From: Phoebastria nigripes
Taxonomy: Eukaryota > Chordata > Aves > Procellariiformes > Diomedeidae
Assembly (NCBI GenBank): GCA_035582835.1
Contig: JAYKAV010002945.1
Coordinates: 218,653 to 282,652 of the forward strand
DNA length: 64,000 nucleotides
Direction: 5' to 3'
The stretch's first letter is position 1; every line of letters starts with the position of its first letter. The translations under genes were made by a program, and so were the position numbers. The notes under the pieces are model-generated. The model was not told the DNA's origin, did not search any database, and saw nothing but the letters and a program-made list of their open reading frames with translations. This document shows positions 34,501-48,636 of this stretch, one piece after another.

Positions 34501-37046
34501 ATGATACAATATCTGATGGGGCATGTTTTGGAGCAATTGTTCTGTGAAGGCCATCAGATGGATACTGCTGGCTTGATTTTTGGCCTACAGTAATGATCTT
34601 GGAGGGAGGAAATCCTCATGTGAAGTCAGTGTTATGCTTGCCCTTGCCCAGATTTCAGCCATCTCCTGGGGAGACATTTCAGGCCATGGCTCAAGTCTAT
34701 CTGAATGGTCCTCCTTGGGAAGTGGTGTTTAATTTTGCAAGGAGCCAGCTGTAGACAGAGTCCAGGAAAGACTGCCAGTGGCAGAAACAGAGGTGATTCT
34801 CAGGATCAATCTGTGGGTGTCACTATAGAGTGCTGTCTGTGGCAAGAAGTCCGAAGGCTGCTCCTTGACAGGCTTAGATAGGCTGAGCAAATTATGCTTT
34901 CAGGTACGGCCAAGGCAAAGGTAGGTATTAGTCTAGCACTGACCTTCACGTAGCTGTATGGTATACGTTCTGCTCCTTTTCTTCATGTGAGCAGAAGATC
35001 AATCAAGCATTTCTCAAGTCAAAGTAGCAAAATTAGGGTTCATACAGAAGGGAACTGCACTGACAAACATTATATTCACCTGCTAACTAAAACATGAAGA
35101 ACAAACAAGGAGATAGGGAGGTAGTTCTGTAAGTCTGCTGTCTGTAAGAAATACTCCCTGAATGTTTTTCAGGATTTCAAATTGAAGACAGGGTTGCTCT
35201 GGTAACAATGGGTATCATTTGTAGCCTTATCACTTACCATCACATGATGATTTTGTGATATCCCCTCCCAGAAAAGGTCAAGAGGAAGAGATGTGGTGAA
35301 AGTTTCTGAAGTGCACACTTGGAAGGCATAGCCTGCAGATAGGCAGGAGGTGCTTGTGCCCCATTTGTACTCTCTTTTGTGATTTTTCTGAGGACAATGC
35401 TGTTTCTGCTGAAGTTAAAGAANTCATTAACTTGGATGTCTGAGGGCTCCTTCCCAGCCCTAACTTTGTAGGAGAAAGCTGTAAAGGATAAATAAGGGCC
35501 AAAGTGTTTTCTTGCCCACCTATAGCAAAACATTCTATACTGCAGCCAACCCCAGTATGGACCACATCACATCGATCTAACAGACAGCTTTGCCACAGTT
35601 GCTTCCAAACTCATATAGCCAATTATAATAACCTTTTCTGGTGTTGTCAACCTCTTATAAGAAAAAATAGATTCTACATTGGAAAGTTTTCATTTTTCTT
35701 TCTTAATATGTCAGTTATTTCTTTCATTACATGTTTAGTTTTTTTGTCCTTTTGATTTTCTTAATTGTTACTATTGTTAGTGTTTTATATATTTTTACAT
35801 TTGTTCTGGCTTTCTTCTACTTTTACCTGTATTTCTCTTCCACTAGTGTCTTCCTTTCATCTGACTTTTCCACATTCTTCTCTGCTTTCAGTTATTTTTT
35901 ACTCTTCATTCTCCAAATGTCAGCTTTTCTCACTGAGCGTAGATTGTTCCTCCTCTATAGTAGTAGCCGTTAAAAATCACAACTTTTCGCTAATCATAGC
36001 TTTTAATGGTCAAGTTATGTTGTCTAAACCCCTCAATCTCCAAAGGTCACAGATGCAATTCAGGCTTTCTAATAAGATTAAGTTAGTCACCATTGAGGGT
36101 GTGTCTGCAAAATTATTCAGTACCTATCCTGGACAATATTATATAGCTCTTTGGTAGGTTTACACAGCTCATATTGCATCCATGAAGGTTAAACTTATTA
36201 TAGAAATTACTGACTTCACTGTAATATCTTACTGATTTTGAAGATAAGTTTGTGCTGGGGAAAGTACACTAGTATTTTTCTGATGCCATAAGAACTTAGA
36301 TTATTATCTACCAAATCATTATAAATGCAATTTAGTGCCTGTGATAGGTGCTCAACTACAAAACTGAGACTCTAAAAGCCTCTTCTTAGCTGTAGAATAC
36401 TTAATCTCTGTAAGCTCATTCGCTTTTAACATTTACGTTCTTCAGAAACTAAAAGTTCCTATTTTCTCCTGCCTTTGTTTGCATCTTCCATCTGTACTCT
36501 CTTACAGTGCAGAGAGTGTTCCTCTGCCTGTGCTCTTTTGAGGATCAAATCCATAAATATACAAGGTTATACCTAACAGAGCAGGCTGTATACTGAACAC
36601 AAGCAGAGAGGGAGATGATGGGGGCTTTTTATTCATTAGGGCAGAGTTAGGAGTACTTCCACAGAACCTTAGTAACTGTGATCAAGTCCCAGCTCAGAAG
36701 AGTACCATAATGACATTGCTGTGGGCAATTTGTAGCAAGAAGGGAGTGGACATGTTGGTTTTCCATCTTGCTTGTTGATGCTCCTCACTTACAATACTTT
36801 TAAAGATTCGTTGGGTCAGAAACAGGGCAAGCATGATCCATTAGCCCCATAGGGCAAGACCGAACATCCAAATTTCATACTCTGACCTCAGATCGATTTT
36901 CCAAATTTGAAACTGGATAAAAATAGTTATTAAGTCAGGAACTGGAGCAAGAGCTTCCTCCCCAAGTGATTTGGTGACAGTGCTAAAGAACCGTGCTCAC
37001 TCTCGTTCTCTCTTGATCTTCTCTTTACTTCCCCCTTCTTCTAAAG
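31582..37046. other. Non-coding AT-rich DNA
   Basis: No gene is recognisable. The stretch 32780-33260 is more balanced in composition but has no repeat or coding signature that I can name. From about 35640 to 35960 the plus strand is T/C-rich, and this produces a 130-codon hydrophobic frame (35765-36157) that is a composition artefact. N positions fall at 34346 and 35423. Confidence 0.5.
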
Positions 37047-37141
37047 AACAGGTAGTCCAAAATTGAGCACTGTCATAAGGAGAAACTAAGACTATTCACC
37101 ACTCCTCATAAAGTCTCTGAAACCTGTGTGAGTTCCTAAAG
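37047..37141 (+). other. Candidate non-coding exon
   Basis: An unusually long pyrimidine tract from about 37000 ends in cttcttctaaag, followed by 95 bases and a strong donor (CTAAAG|GTGAGT). A second AG five bases in would give a 90-base version. All three frames contain stops, so it could only be a UTR exon, a lncRNA exon or a poison or cryptic exon. It is on the same strand as both candidate promoters. Confidence 0.3.
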
Positions 37142-40100
37142 GTGAGTATTATGGTGTCTTCATGCCTCTACATATATAGTCCTTAGTTGCCATACTATGC
37201 AGCAGTAAAAACAACTGTCTTGATTTTCAACTTGTATTAATCATCACTATTCTGCTGAAAATGCTGAAGTTGTGATAATTTTCTCCAGCTGATAATTTGC
37301 ATGAATGGGTGAGTTGTATCAATGTCTTTAAAGATTATAATTAGAAGTGCATTAGGAAATCACTGTCAGAGTGAGAAGTCATCATTCACTTTTAATGGAA
37401 CGATGATGGTGTCTTCTAAATGAAGAACTTCAAATGCCAAACAGTAAACAAGGATGTTGAAGGATTATCGAAGTCCTAAAGAATGTAGCTATATAAGGAC
37501 GGTTGGTTTTGTTTGGAGTGTTATGTTGCTGTCATTGTGTTTTTTCCATGCTCCATAACAAGGTAAAATATCTTAGTTCCCAGTTATGTACTGACTATGT
37601 GTCCATGTCGATCACAAGTTCACAAAGTCAGGCTTAGTACAGGTGTTATGGTAAGTGGCATGGATCAGCAATAGACTTAGTAGCATTGGACAGTGCTGTT
37701 CTCTGAGGGTCATTCCGCCACCAGCAGCAGGCCTAGCTGTGGGCCGCAGTTCGGCAGAAGAGTGGCAGGGTTGGGATCTNAGTCACTTGTTGTCCTACCA
37801 CAGCATCAGGGTACTGTTGAACATAATCGCCCAATCAAGTTAATGCACATGAATTTATGGATCACCCTGTGTAGCAGATTGTTCTTCAAACAGTCCCCTT
37901 GATTTCACTGTGAATAGCGTAGAGTAAGAATTACTGAATGTAAGGATGATTTTCATCTCAGACTATCTGTTATTTCTGTCCCTCAGCTCCGTCCCATGTG
38001 CACAATAAAGATATTTCTCAGAAATTCAAGGGGTTTTGTTTTGACATCTCCTAAGCTATTAGATAGCCAATTGAATAATTTAGTCTTTTATACAAGATAA
38101 ACTTGATCCTCCTGGCTGACAGAGTAAAATCACTCAATCTTTTTCCACCACTATTTGTAAGACAAAGGCAGAGGGTCTCCAAAGATACACTGATCATTTG
38201 AGCTGTGTAGCTGACTTCAACACAGATAACCGAAGGTGTTTTTCTTAAAGAAAAAAAAAAAAAAAATCTATTTCTGTAATAAATAAGGCCTGGCTCCTAG
38301 CAATTAACTTATTTTCCATTTTCTTTTTTTTTTTTCCTTTTCTTTTTCTTTTAATACTCAGAAGAATGTCTGCATGCAGGGGGGAGATATGCAGTATAGA
38401 ATTAATGCTTGCATATTCCTTACATTTTCTCTTACTTAGCTCTCAATATGTCTCCAAAGACTTTTGCTTGTGCCACATTACCACGTTGTCTCAGTGAGCC
38501 TCACCATTTCAGGTCCTTTCCCTTCAGCATTCTTCTTGTCTTTTCTGCTGTTACCTGGGTGTTTCCAGCTGTTTCTGATGTTGTACTTCCTTGAGGTTTG
38601 AAATAAACTTGAACCAAAGCATTTTTACTCTGACAGTGAAACCTCTTATTAAGCATTTACAGCATGTGCAGCACAGCCTGTGTTTAGACATCACTTCTCC
38701 ACTATTACTAGGTGCTGGTTGAGGGAAGGGCTGCTTTTCACTGTTTAAAGACTGTTGCTCAGATTAGGTGTAGCTATCGTAACACTGAGGTAATATATGC
38801 AAACCTGGCCCTGTATTTTTTGTGTTGCCCCCACCCCTTCAGGGAGGCCACCCTTTCACTGCAGCATCTGTCCTCCGATCACAAGCTTTCCTTGGCAATG
38901 CACCCGAAGCCTATAACTCTATTCTCTAATTTCTCTTTCCTTGACACGCTTCACTTCTCATTTCAGACAATAAGTCTGTTCTTAACCCCATACTAAGTAC
39001 CTTGCTGTGTGTAACCCTTTAATGGCACGTGTCCTGCTAGGCCTGTACTCTATTTCCTTTGATCTTTTCTCTAGGTTAGCAACCCTTAACTCTGTTTCTT
39101 CTTCTCTTATCCCAGAGGTGCTTTTGTGATGGACCTGCTGGAGACTGTATCCTAATTGTCTCTTTCCAGCTATGATAATATAATATCTAACAGACTAACA
39201 TCGCTTTCTGTATGTTAGCAACACTTACTAATTGAATCACAAGAAATTTCATAAACTGCATGCCTAGATAGCTATGCTCTCTGTTAGTTTTCAACAGATA
39301 CTCTGTAATGTTGGTTTCCTCTTGAGGAAGTCTAGCTAAACAATCAAAACACAGTCAAACAAAAAAGGTCAAAACACAAGACTTTCTGACTGAATCACAG
39401 ATGTATGAAAAGTCTCAAATTCTGGTGTCACTACATGAAATAATGACATCATGATGTCTCTAGTAACATGAAGTATTTGGATAATGATAGGTTTCTGTTC
39501 AGTTGCCTCTGTAAGAACTTCAGATATGGAAAACATAAATTTTCTATGGGGTTTGATTGTTTATTCATCCTTCTACTGCCTCTTTGTCCTTGCTTTTACT
39601 TCTAAACTTTCTGTTGCTATTTTGTTTCAATGAATACTTTGCCACTACTTTAGTTCCTTTATTCAGTTACGTGCCTAAACTGCACTAGGTAAGCCATCAC
39701 AAGGCTATCTTTTTTGCTAGTTCTCCACAAAGAAAAGTCAATTTCTCAATACCTTTCAATCTACATGAGTCTCTGTGATATTTTTATAATGTGTTATTTA
39801 ATATTGCTGTATCATACCATGGTCACTTTGCCAATCAATTCCTGTCACGTGTCAATGAGTGACTAGTNACTCTGAGCTGGTTAGGTAACTGGGATCAAGC
39901 AATAAAGTGTGAGTCTTTTCCTGTATTTTGGCTTACACATTTATTTGAATTACCACCTCCAAAATTTTCTTGCAAAATTGGAGGTGAAGGGCAGTATGTT
40001 CAGAAGAGGCACCTGAGTCAGCTTTCTAATGCTCTTTTCCCTGTTACATTTCAGCTTTATTCCTTTGTAAAGTAGGGGTAACAATTGCTACACTCCTGGG

Positions 40101-41940
40101 ACATTTGGATGTTAACTTAATACTTGCTAAGATCTGCATGTTGTTGTATCAATGGCAGTGTATTTTTTTAAGTTTCTTTTACTAGATAGCAGATATTCCC
40201 TTGGGGCATTCAAACATCAATGGCTGAAATTGGATGCAGCCACCACTTTTCCCCCACTCCATGTTACATACTGATACAAACTAAGAATGATTACAAATAG
40301 AAGAGGAAAAGTTGTGGGAAGGAGAGGAAGGATAAAAAGCTCCTACCGAAATAAGCAGGGTGGCAATAAGAATTTGCCAAATTAGAAAGCTGTTGTAATA
40401 TTTCTGAAACAAACCACACAATAAAGTCATCTGGTATCTGATTGCCTTTACTTGCTGTTAGTGTATTGCCCTAAATAAACTGGAGTTTTCCCAGAACCAT
40501 GTCTAAAACATTTGGCTCATAAGACATAAAAGGGCTACATGTTGGAGTCTTTCCCTGCTTTTTTGGCACATTCGCTCTTTTTGCCTTCAGTACAGCACGG
40601 ACTAAGACCTTTTTGCAGGCCATTAGTATTTTAAAGGAGAAACATGTAGGAAAGGTATCAAAATGTTTGCATTTTCACCACGGTACATTGGGTTTTTTTA
40701 ATTTGTTATTATTTTAATTTTAACCAAAATGTGTATAATTGTAATTATTAGAGTTTTAATACTAAAAACTTGGAGTTTAATTGCATAGACATTCAATCTC
40801 TCACAGCTTTCCTTAAGTATTCTCAATGTCTTCGGGGCATTCTTAAAATTTTCATTGAAACCTGTGTCTTTTGGCTGATTTTAGTAGCTTTGGACTATTT
40901 ACTCTGTCACAGAAAATATGCATTGTGATGAGTGTAACCATCGGCAAGAGAGTTAAGCAGGTACCTTTTATGTTTCTTACCATACCTCTTAGTATTCAAC
41001 NTAAGAAACGTATTTTATGGAGGAATAAGTTCAGGCTGGAAATTCATATATATATTTTCCCCCACTATATTCTCTGCCTGTATATAAGGGTTCCTGTTCA
41101 GTGATTTGGTTGTGCCAAAATAAAGCTTTAGACTTACACTATGGTGTAAATGAGATCATGTTTGTTGTTTGTTCTGTCCAGGGTGTGGAAATACGGGAAG
41201 ATTACGCTGTTAGTTGCCTCTCAATCTTACCTAAAATTGTTTTTCTGTAGGTAAAATGATTCGAGTTAACTTTTCAGCTGAGACAGTGTTCTTCATAACA
41301 CGAGGAAGCTGGAATTTTCCCTTTTCTATTGCAGCTTCAATACCAGAGAACTCCTAAATTTACTTGTGTCAAGTTAGAAAGTTGGTTAGAAAGTTGAAAC
41401 CATAAGTTTCAAAGTTTCATGAATGCACTTGGTACGTAGAATATATAATATAGTTAAGGTGGGAGTTTAGAATCTGTCAAGGTTCACTTGTGTTGTCTCT
41501 AAATAGTTAAGACTAATAATGCAATTTTAAATACACAATAACTATGAATGTTAAACAAGCAATGGATTTCTTTTTTGTAAGTTAAGGGAAAACCTAAGAA
41601 GTACACTTTAAATTAAAGAAATTAATCTAGGAAAAATTCTGTAATTTTTGTCATGGGAATTTTTTTTTTATTTTTTTGTATAACCTTTAAATGAGGAGAA
41701 TGATCAGCTCAGCATGTTGTAATTACAGAAAAGTCATCACGTAGTTTGCATAGTTGGAAAAAATACTGAAGAAAATAAACAAAATAAATTTCTGCATTAC
41801 TGTGTATTGTTAAAGACTCAGTGAAATAAAAGGCAGACATTATAAAAACTGGATGGCATATTGATTTTTCATTATAGGATAAAGGTTTGCTTACAGTTGA
41901 AAAACTGTGGCAGCAAGTAGTAATGGCTCTGACATCCTTT
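37142..41940. other. Non-coding AT-rich DNA
   Basis: No gene is recognisable. An A17-type run sits at about 38250-38267 and a T/C run at about 38322-38352. A mixed-composition patch at 37650-37870 contains an N at 37780. Other N positions are 39868 and 41001. A 12-bp direct repeat (GTTAGAAAGTTG twice, 41373-41396) is present. Short frames have no domains. Confidence 0.5.
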
Positions 41941-42000
41941 CATAGAATCATGGAATCATTAAGGTTGGAAAAGACCCCTAAGATCATGGAGTCCAAGTGG
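41941..42000 (-). mobile_element. CR1 LINE 3'-end fragment (minus orientation)
   Basis: The plus strand begins CATAGAATCATGGAATCATT and continues AAGGTTGGAAAAGACC, then AGATCATGGAGTCCAA. This is the reverse complement of the avian CR1 3' end, including two degenerate copies of the terminal ATTCTATG repeat. Only about 60 bases remain, typical of severely 5'-truncated CR1 copies. It supports a bird or other sauropsid origin. The alignment is from memory of the family, not a search. Confidence 0.85.
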
Positions 42001-42673
42001 AAAGCAACAGAAGAGGGAACTGCTGTCTGCCTTACTTCTCTGGTTTGTGTGGTGTGTACAGATAGTGATGCAAAAATTTTTTGTCTCTGATGTTAAGAAC
42101 ATGAGGGGAAAATGTTTGGTTATTTTGGCTTGTTTGTTGTATGTATGTGTGTAATTAAATCTACAGAATGCAGGCAAACTATCCTTTTTTAAGCAATTTC
42201 TTCTCCTGTGTTCTCAAGTATGCAAAATGAGACTGCAGTTTCCTTCAATTATTCACATTTAGTTCTTTAATTTCCTCCATAAATAATCTTAAGTCTCTAG
42301 ATTTTCCATAAGCAATTTGTTGGAAATATTTGATATTTAAAATTCCAGGTGTGATCATGGACTTTGAAAAATATAACATATAGTACAGGTTCTATTTCTT
42401 AACCAATGAAGGGTACTCTAACAAGTGGCTTTCCAGTGTAAGTACTCATAAATTCAAAATTCATTAACATTCTTTCGTATTTATTTAAAATCAGTTGTTT
42501 CTAGAATTTAGTAAATTTGTTTGCTAAAATATTTGTGGAGGGTGAGTGTGAAAGGTGCACAAATAAACTGAAATTAAATACATCTTTTTTTCTCAGAATT
42601 ATTTTCTGAAAATATTTTTAGATATTTGTCCACATTACTTCTATATAAAACTCTCTCACAGAGCTGCACACAG

Positions 42674-42706
42674 ANAAANAANANAAGGGNAAAAAAAAAA
42701 AAAAAA
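42674..42706 (+). repeat. A-rich tract with five ambiguous bases
   Basis: A run of A with N at 42675, 42679, 42682, 42684 and 42690 lies next to a pure A run. Clustered ambiguity at a homopolymer points to unresolved length or base polymorphism in the assembly rather than biology. Confidence 0.85.
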
Positions 42707-45700
42707 GAATTGCAAGTAATAGCCACAATAAATATCGCAATCTTGTACCATAGTGGCAAACATATTTACATCAGTAGGTTGCCCTTCTGTAGACCTCACT
42801 GATGAAGATTGATGTCCTCACAGTGCAGTCATAGGATATGTGAGTTGTTTCTGTGACCTGCCGCTGTGGCACATGAGGTTGCTCAGTGCCTCTGAGGGGG
42901 TCAGTCAGCACCTTTCAGTATTAGACCCTATAAATTTAATTTTGGACTAATAACCTTTTGTTTAATTCAACAGTTGTTTGCTTCATTTTTTAATTATGAT
43001 TGAAGGGGCAGTATCAGACTATTTCTGGCACCAACAGTGATTGCTGAGTTGCTGGTTTTATAGCAGAACACAATAAATTATTTAAAACTGTTCTTTTCTG
43101 ATCTTGATGCACAGACTTCATGCCATGCTCATTGTAAGCACAGTTGAAATAGCTTTTCTGGGAAACTTGGAGGAAATAGTAGGAAAGGAAGCTGGTCATG
43201 GTTCAAATCTTGTTTTTTTCCCTGGTAGAGATTATTTAGTGCTCTAATACATACTTCAGTCATTTACAGTTTAGGGTGAATTTTGCAAAAGCTTCTGTGT
43301 TGCTTTATAGTCTCATTCTAAGTGATCGGGAGACTGGACTCCTAATTTCCAGAGAGGCATAGCCACACAGTTCTCAAAGGACTTAAGCACCCACTGTGCA
43401 CATTTATGCATACTTGTATTTAGAAAACTTCCCGGTCCATACAGATGCCTAATTTTTCAAAGAAAACTGACAGTTGCCAAGTTTCCACAGGAATTTTGTG
43501 AATTTGACTACGCAGCTTTCAGCCTCACAGGTTACAAAGCCACTGCTGAGGACGGTAGTCAAGCTCACAAGCCTCATAAAACATCATATGAAAATATATC
43601 TTGAACTTCTAGGGGTCATGATTTCCAGTGTTCTGTTTTCATTACCAGTCTTAATTTTAAACTGGGACTCCTCAGTGCAGAGATACATCCTCAAACACAA
43701 ATTGCTTCAGTAGTGCTAGAAATTGAAGTTTGCATTTATTGGCACTGAAAAGATATTTTGAACTAAATTGAATATACTGATGTGAAGTAGATATACATTC
43801 CCATTACAGTAAGGCCTTAATTTCAGATTAAAAAAGCAGGTAATGTTGCAGTGTTAGCCCCAGAAACACTAAAAACTTCCTTTGAAAAATGTGGCTGGTT
43901 GTTGTTCCTGCCAGTTTGTAACTCATTTCTGACACTTGCATATTCCCAAGAGCATTTTTCTGTTAACTTTATTATCTGAATGAGATTATCATTAAAAATT
44001 GAACAAATATTGTTTGACTTCCCTTTGAATAAAAGAACAGCTCTTCTGAGACACTTATTAAACTTCACTCCAGGCATTGTAATTCATATAACAGGAAATC
44101 TGACAGTTACGGGGAAAAAAAAAAAAACCACCACAAATACTTCTGATTGATTTATAGGGTGCAGGGGCAAATGAAGAGGCAAAAGGNCCTGCTGCCAGTA
44201 GGTTAGACCCAGACTGTAAAATCTGGAGTTTAGACCTCCCACCTAGAACACGTGTGGACACATCCATTTTTGGCCTTATTGCCCCAGATCACCAGCTTCC
44301 TTATCATGAATGAGATGTGGGCATTAAATTTTGTGCAAAAAGGTTTCCCTCGGGTAGTTTATTTATGTTACAGAAGACTTTTAACCTACATGGCACTCAG
44401 CTCTGCCAGCTGGAACCAAGTGCCTGAAATTGTGTGGGGAGTGTCATTTAGCACCTCTGCCTACTGGTCCCTCTTGGGTGGGATGCAGGTCCTGACTTGC
44501 TTCTTTCAGGGTCCAAGCCCATGGCATGACAGTCTTGTGGCTCCCCAAAGACGAGAGCACAATAAGTGACGAAAGCCACATTGTGCAAGACTGGACTATC
44601 GGAGGTCGTAGAGGAAGCTTGCTGGTCATGTGCAGTAGCTGGAACAAATCAGTGAATAAGCAAAATGTCTGTTCCACATGGAGCGTTCATCTCATCTTCT
44701 GAGCATGGGGGCAAAATTAGATGTGTGTCAGCTAGCCGTGTTGAATGTTTTTTCTCTTCCAACTGAAATCTGTTTTTGAGTTGTGTTGAGCTGCTGAGAC
44801 AGTGGCTGTCAGATGAATTTTAATAAGAAGCTAAAGGGAAAAAAAACCAACAGCAAAACCCTAAACCCCTCCAGTGACCTTGCTGACAGTTCTACATGTC
44901 TTTAGATATTGTTTCCTATTTAGACGCTCCCCACTGAAGACGACTTTGGATTTTGACCTTTCATTAAGGAGAGGCGATGTAAACTTGTATACTGGGTGTA
45001 TGCCTATCATTTCTCAACCATTCCTATTTTCAGAAAAGTACTGTTCTTCAGGTTACTGAGGTTGGTCTTATCCTGTAGAATCTAATTCTGTAATTCTGTA
45101 GCTGAACTTGTCTTGGTGAATAGAGAAGGACAATTTGGCTTTCTCTGGCCCCGGTTGAGCATTCTATTTTATCCTTCAAAAGTACTGTCAATGACTTCAA
45201 AAATGTAGTGTAGAATACAAACTCTACTGTATGCACAGACGATGTGCAACACATATTAAAAATTCACAATAAAGATTATATTCTGCCCCTAACGTGCAGG
45301 GATTTACATATGTAACGCTAGGATAGAAGTTATTATACCCCCATAAAAAAGCTACTTTAAAATGCAGAACATTGCCATTTTCCAAAGTGAATATTACAAT
45401 ATTAAATATTTGTAATACTGAATATATTATTGTAATACTTTATGTGTGCCAATATTTACCAGTGGCCATGCTCAAAGACTTGCCAATTTGCACTTAGATA
45501 AATTAACTGAGTTATTTCAATATTATTTGGCATAACCATAGCTTCCCTGTTCTTACTACAGGGAAAATATGGAATAATTAAAATGATGCTGTATAATTAC
45601 CTCTGACATTATTAATCAGTGTGACTATACTGATTTTTCATTCTAATGCATGTTTCATGACTGAAATGGCACTAAAAATGTGGCTTTTGATGCTTAATTC

Positions 45701-45801
45701 TACAGTCCAAAGTCTCATAATTTAGTGTTCCCATACAAGTAGACCTTGAGTGTAAAGGGTCCAGGATGATACTGCAGTAGGGAGAGGAGAAGTCTAAAAG
45801 A

Positions 45802-45839
45802 AGTATTTTGACAGCTTGACAGTATTTTGACAGCAAGAC
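45802..45839. repeat. 19-bp tandem duplication
   Basis: Two adjacent copies of AGTATTTTGACAGC(T/A)(T/A)GAC differ only in the two bases before GAC. This is a local duplication, apparently recent. Confidence 0.9.
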
Positions 45840-47374
45840 CCTCCAGGAAGAGTAAAACTCAAAATAGCAAGTGAAGAATTAATGGGAAACTGTATATGAT
45901 AGGAATAGTTCAAAAGATGGAAGTTGCTGAAAGAAGGAGAAAAGAAAACAGAAAAACAACAAAGTGCTAGAGGGGGAGGAGAAAGATTAAGAAATCCTTC
46001 TGAAAACATGCAGCTCAAAATTATTCATTACAGTGAGGCTATATGAGAGGCTTAAATGGCTCTATAACCTTCTCTTGAATACAAATCAAATTCTTGCCTT
46101 TACTAGACTGATAGTATTTCATTGATACAAGAAAATGTTTTTGTGAGAAATTAATATTTATTAATTTCATATTAATTCATGGAACTAAGGAAAACTTGTG
46201 AGATCCAGCAAAAGTCTGTTTTGCCATGGTAACCCAGGAGTTTTCTGTGAGGTCTCTGCTTGCATTTACAGACCTGTACCCAAAGTTCATGCAACTTTTC
46301 AGGCCGCCTTTAAAGTAAATTCTTTGTGAAAATGTCTGTACAGTGCTTTTGTATCAGGATAGCACTTCCAGCACTAACAAAAGAGCCTGGCTACAGAGGA
46401 GCCCTGAATAACTTGTTAAAAAGGCAAGATGGCTGATTCACACCAATGATCATCAATAGCACCTAGATTAAGTGGCACTGAGAAGCAAGAAAGGGGGGGA
46501 ATTAGATTTGCTTAATATTCAAAGTTGGAAAAAGTTTTTCCAATATCAAAAGGAAAATCGTAAGCCTCCCTATGGATTGTGTTGAAGGTAAACCAAATAA
46601 CGGCAGTTCCTTGTTTAATGGATTGTGTGGACACTTTTATTCCTAAATAAGAGTATCTTATTCCTTTCTAGACTGCTAATACTGAGATATTTCCAAGCTG
46701 TTGCATGGACTCTAGGTTTCAAATGCACAGCTAACAGAATAAGGCATGTGTAGTTACATAGATCTGTCACTTTTACATAGAGGAGGATGAGCCATCGAAC
46801 TTCGGTGTCTGGGTGTATAAATCCAGACCCTAGCCCTCTCCTCTGTCTTGCTCATGCACAAACACAGATGCACGTGCGTATCGTGCAGCCTGCAGTACAG
46901 AAACCAACATTTGCTTCTAAATCAGACTTCCACATGGCAGAGCAATAATATGCATCACAGGAGCTTATAGTAGTAATCATTCTCAACCCTGTTTTAAAAC
47001 AAGTATTTGTGCTGCCACATTCTTTTTCTTCTGCTGGGACGGAGGCAGTGCATTAGCCAGAGACTGAGACACTCCTTGAGAAAAATCTATAGGAAGGGGT
47101 TTTGGCACATTGCTTCCCCACATCTCTTACAATCTCATATAAATGAAGGGAATTTTCCAGTTCTTAACTGGTAGAGGAATGTATCAGAAAATAAGTTTTA
47201 GCTGAGACGCTACTCACATTATTGTTGTAAATAATTGGATTGTTTCAGCTAGCACATCAGCTATTGTGAATGCTGTATGGCTAACAGCTAGTGTCACTAG
47301 CTAACACTGAAATATGTGTTATAAGATGACAGGCAGGTAGTAGATCACAGACCAGAAAACACTGATTAATATTT

Positions 47375-47397
47375 TTGTTTGTTTGTTTGTTTGTTTT
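47375..47397. repeat. (TTTG)n microsatellite
   Basis: About five tandem TTTG units. This is a common simple repeat with no other signature around it. Confidence 0.9.
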
Positions 47398-48636
47398 ATA
47401 ACGGCCAGTGGGGATAGCATGGCATAAGTAAAAAGAGCAAATTTTTCCAATTGGGTCCCTTGGTTCAATGGCATCATTATTTCCTTTTTTCTGCATTGTC
47501 CTTCTTCAGAGAGTTTTTAACCTTTCTTTTTCAGAAAATAAGGTGGGAGGGATTGCAGGAATACACCGTGACTCTTGTTTTATAGGAAGCTTGGTAGTAA
47601 ACAAGACTCTTAGATATCAAGTAATATACATCTTTTTTAAAAAAGGAATCCAGAATTATATTGAATAAGTCTTTCATGAATAAATAAAGTCAAATTAAAA
47701 GGATGTTACAGTGTTGCAGCAAAGTGTTTATTTTGTATAGCATTAGGAACTTTGTAGTGGTGAAGTCAGTGGAACTAAAGCCCTCTCATAATAGTCCATG
47801 AAGGCTTTAAGATTCAACCATTTAAAGAGGAAAACCTTAACATGAATTAGATCAGACATGATGCTGAACCCTCTGCAGGGTGCTGGTACACACAATGGCT
47901 ATATTGTGAGAAGCCTGACTCATAAAGAGTATCTTACATAAAGCATATTATATAAAGTAGCTCTTCAACCGCTGGCATACATTCAGGACTTCAGAAAGTT
48001 CTGCAAATCTCCCAAAGTTTGGATGTGTCACCACATTCGAGTCTGCTTGTGCATGTAAGCGGCCACCACTGTTAGATTTTATAAATACATACGCACTGAT
48101 CAAACATCCAAGTGCAGCTGTGGAGGCAATCAATGAGAAAAGAGGAGCGTGCCTGTTGGAAAATTTGGCAAATATCGCCTTTTGCCAAAAATGTTACTGC
48201 AGTTTTAGTATCTGCACAGAGCAAATAAGAATTTAGCCTGTGCATGAAATACTTTGTGTAGTGAACTGCCTGAAACGGAACAGGTGTCTTCCTTCATATG
48301 CTAGTATGAAACAGTTCATCATTCTGTATATTATAATTAATAGTTATTATTATTATTTTATTTTTTAAATTGCCAATATGCTGAAAGGTACAATAGGAAT
48401 TATATTTTAGCCTACAAGCACGGCTCGTTCAGCTCAGCTTTGCTTTACAGCTCACAAGCTCTCAGCCCATTAATCACAAGGTGACACTCCTAAGTGGTAA
48501 ACCCGATGATACATATTAATATTTATGGTTTTGCTATACTGTATGTACTCTTGCTTTTGCTATACTGGGAAAGAGCAGTGCTGTCTATCAGTATGAGCTA
48601 ACACCCTTTAAAGCTGTAAACTGACAAGCAGCACAC

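Noticed and set aside
35731..36157. 130-codon hydrophobic frame that might suggest a membrane protein
   Set aside because: The hydrophobicity follows from a T/C-rich stretch. There is no family resemblance, no conserved motif and no splice context.
44252..44569. 105-codon frame in mixed-composition sequence
   Set aside because: No domain is recognisable and there are no clear exon boundaries. The overlapping minus frame is also open.
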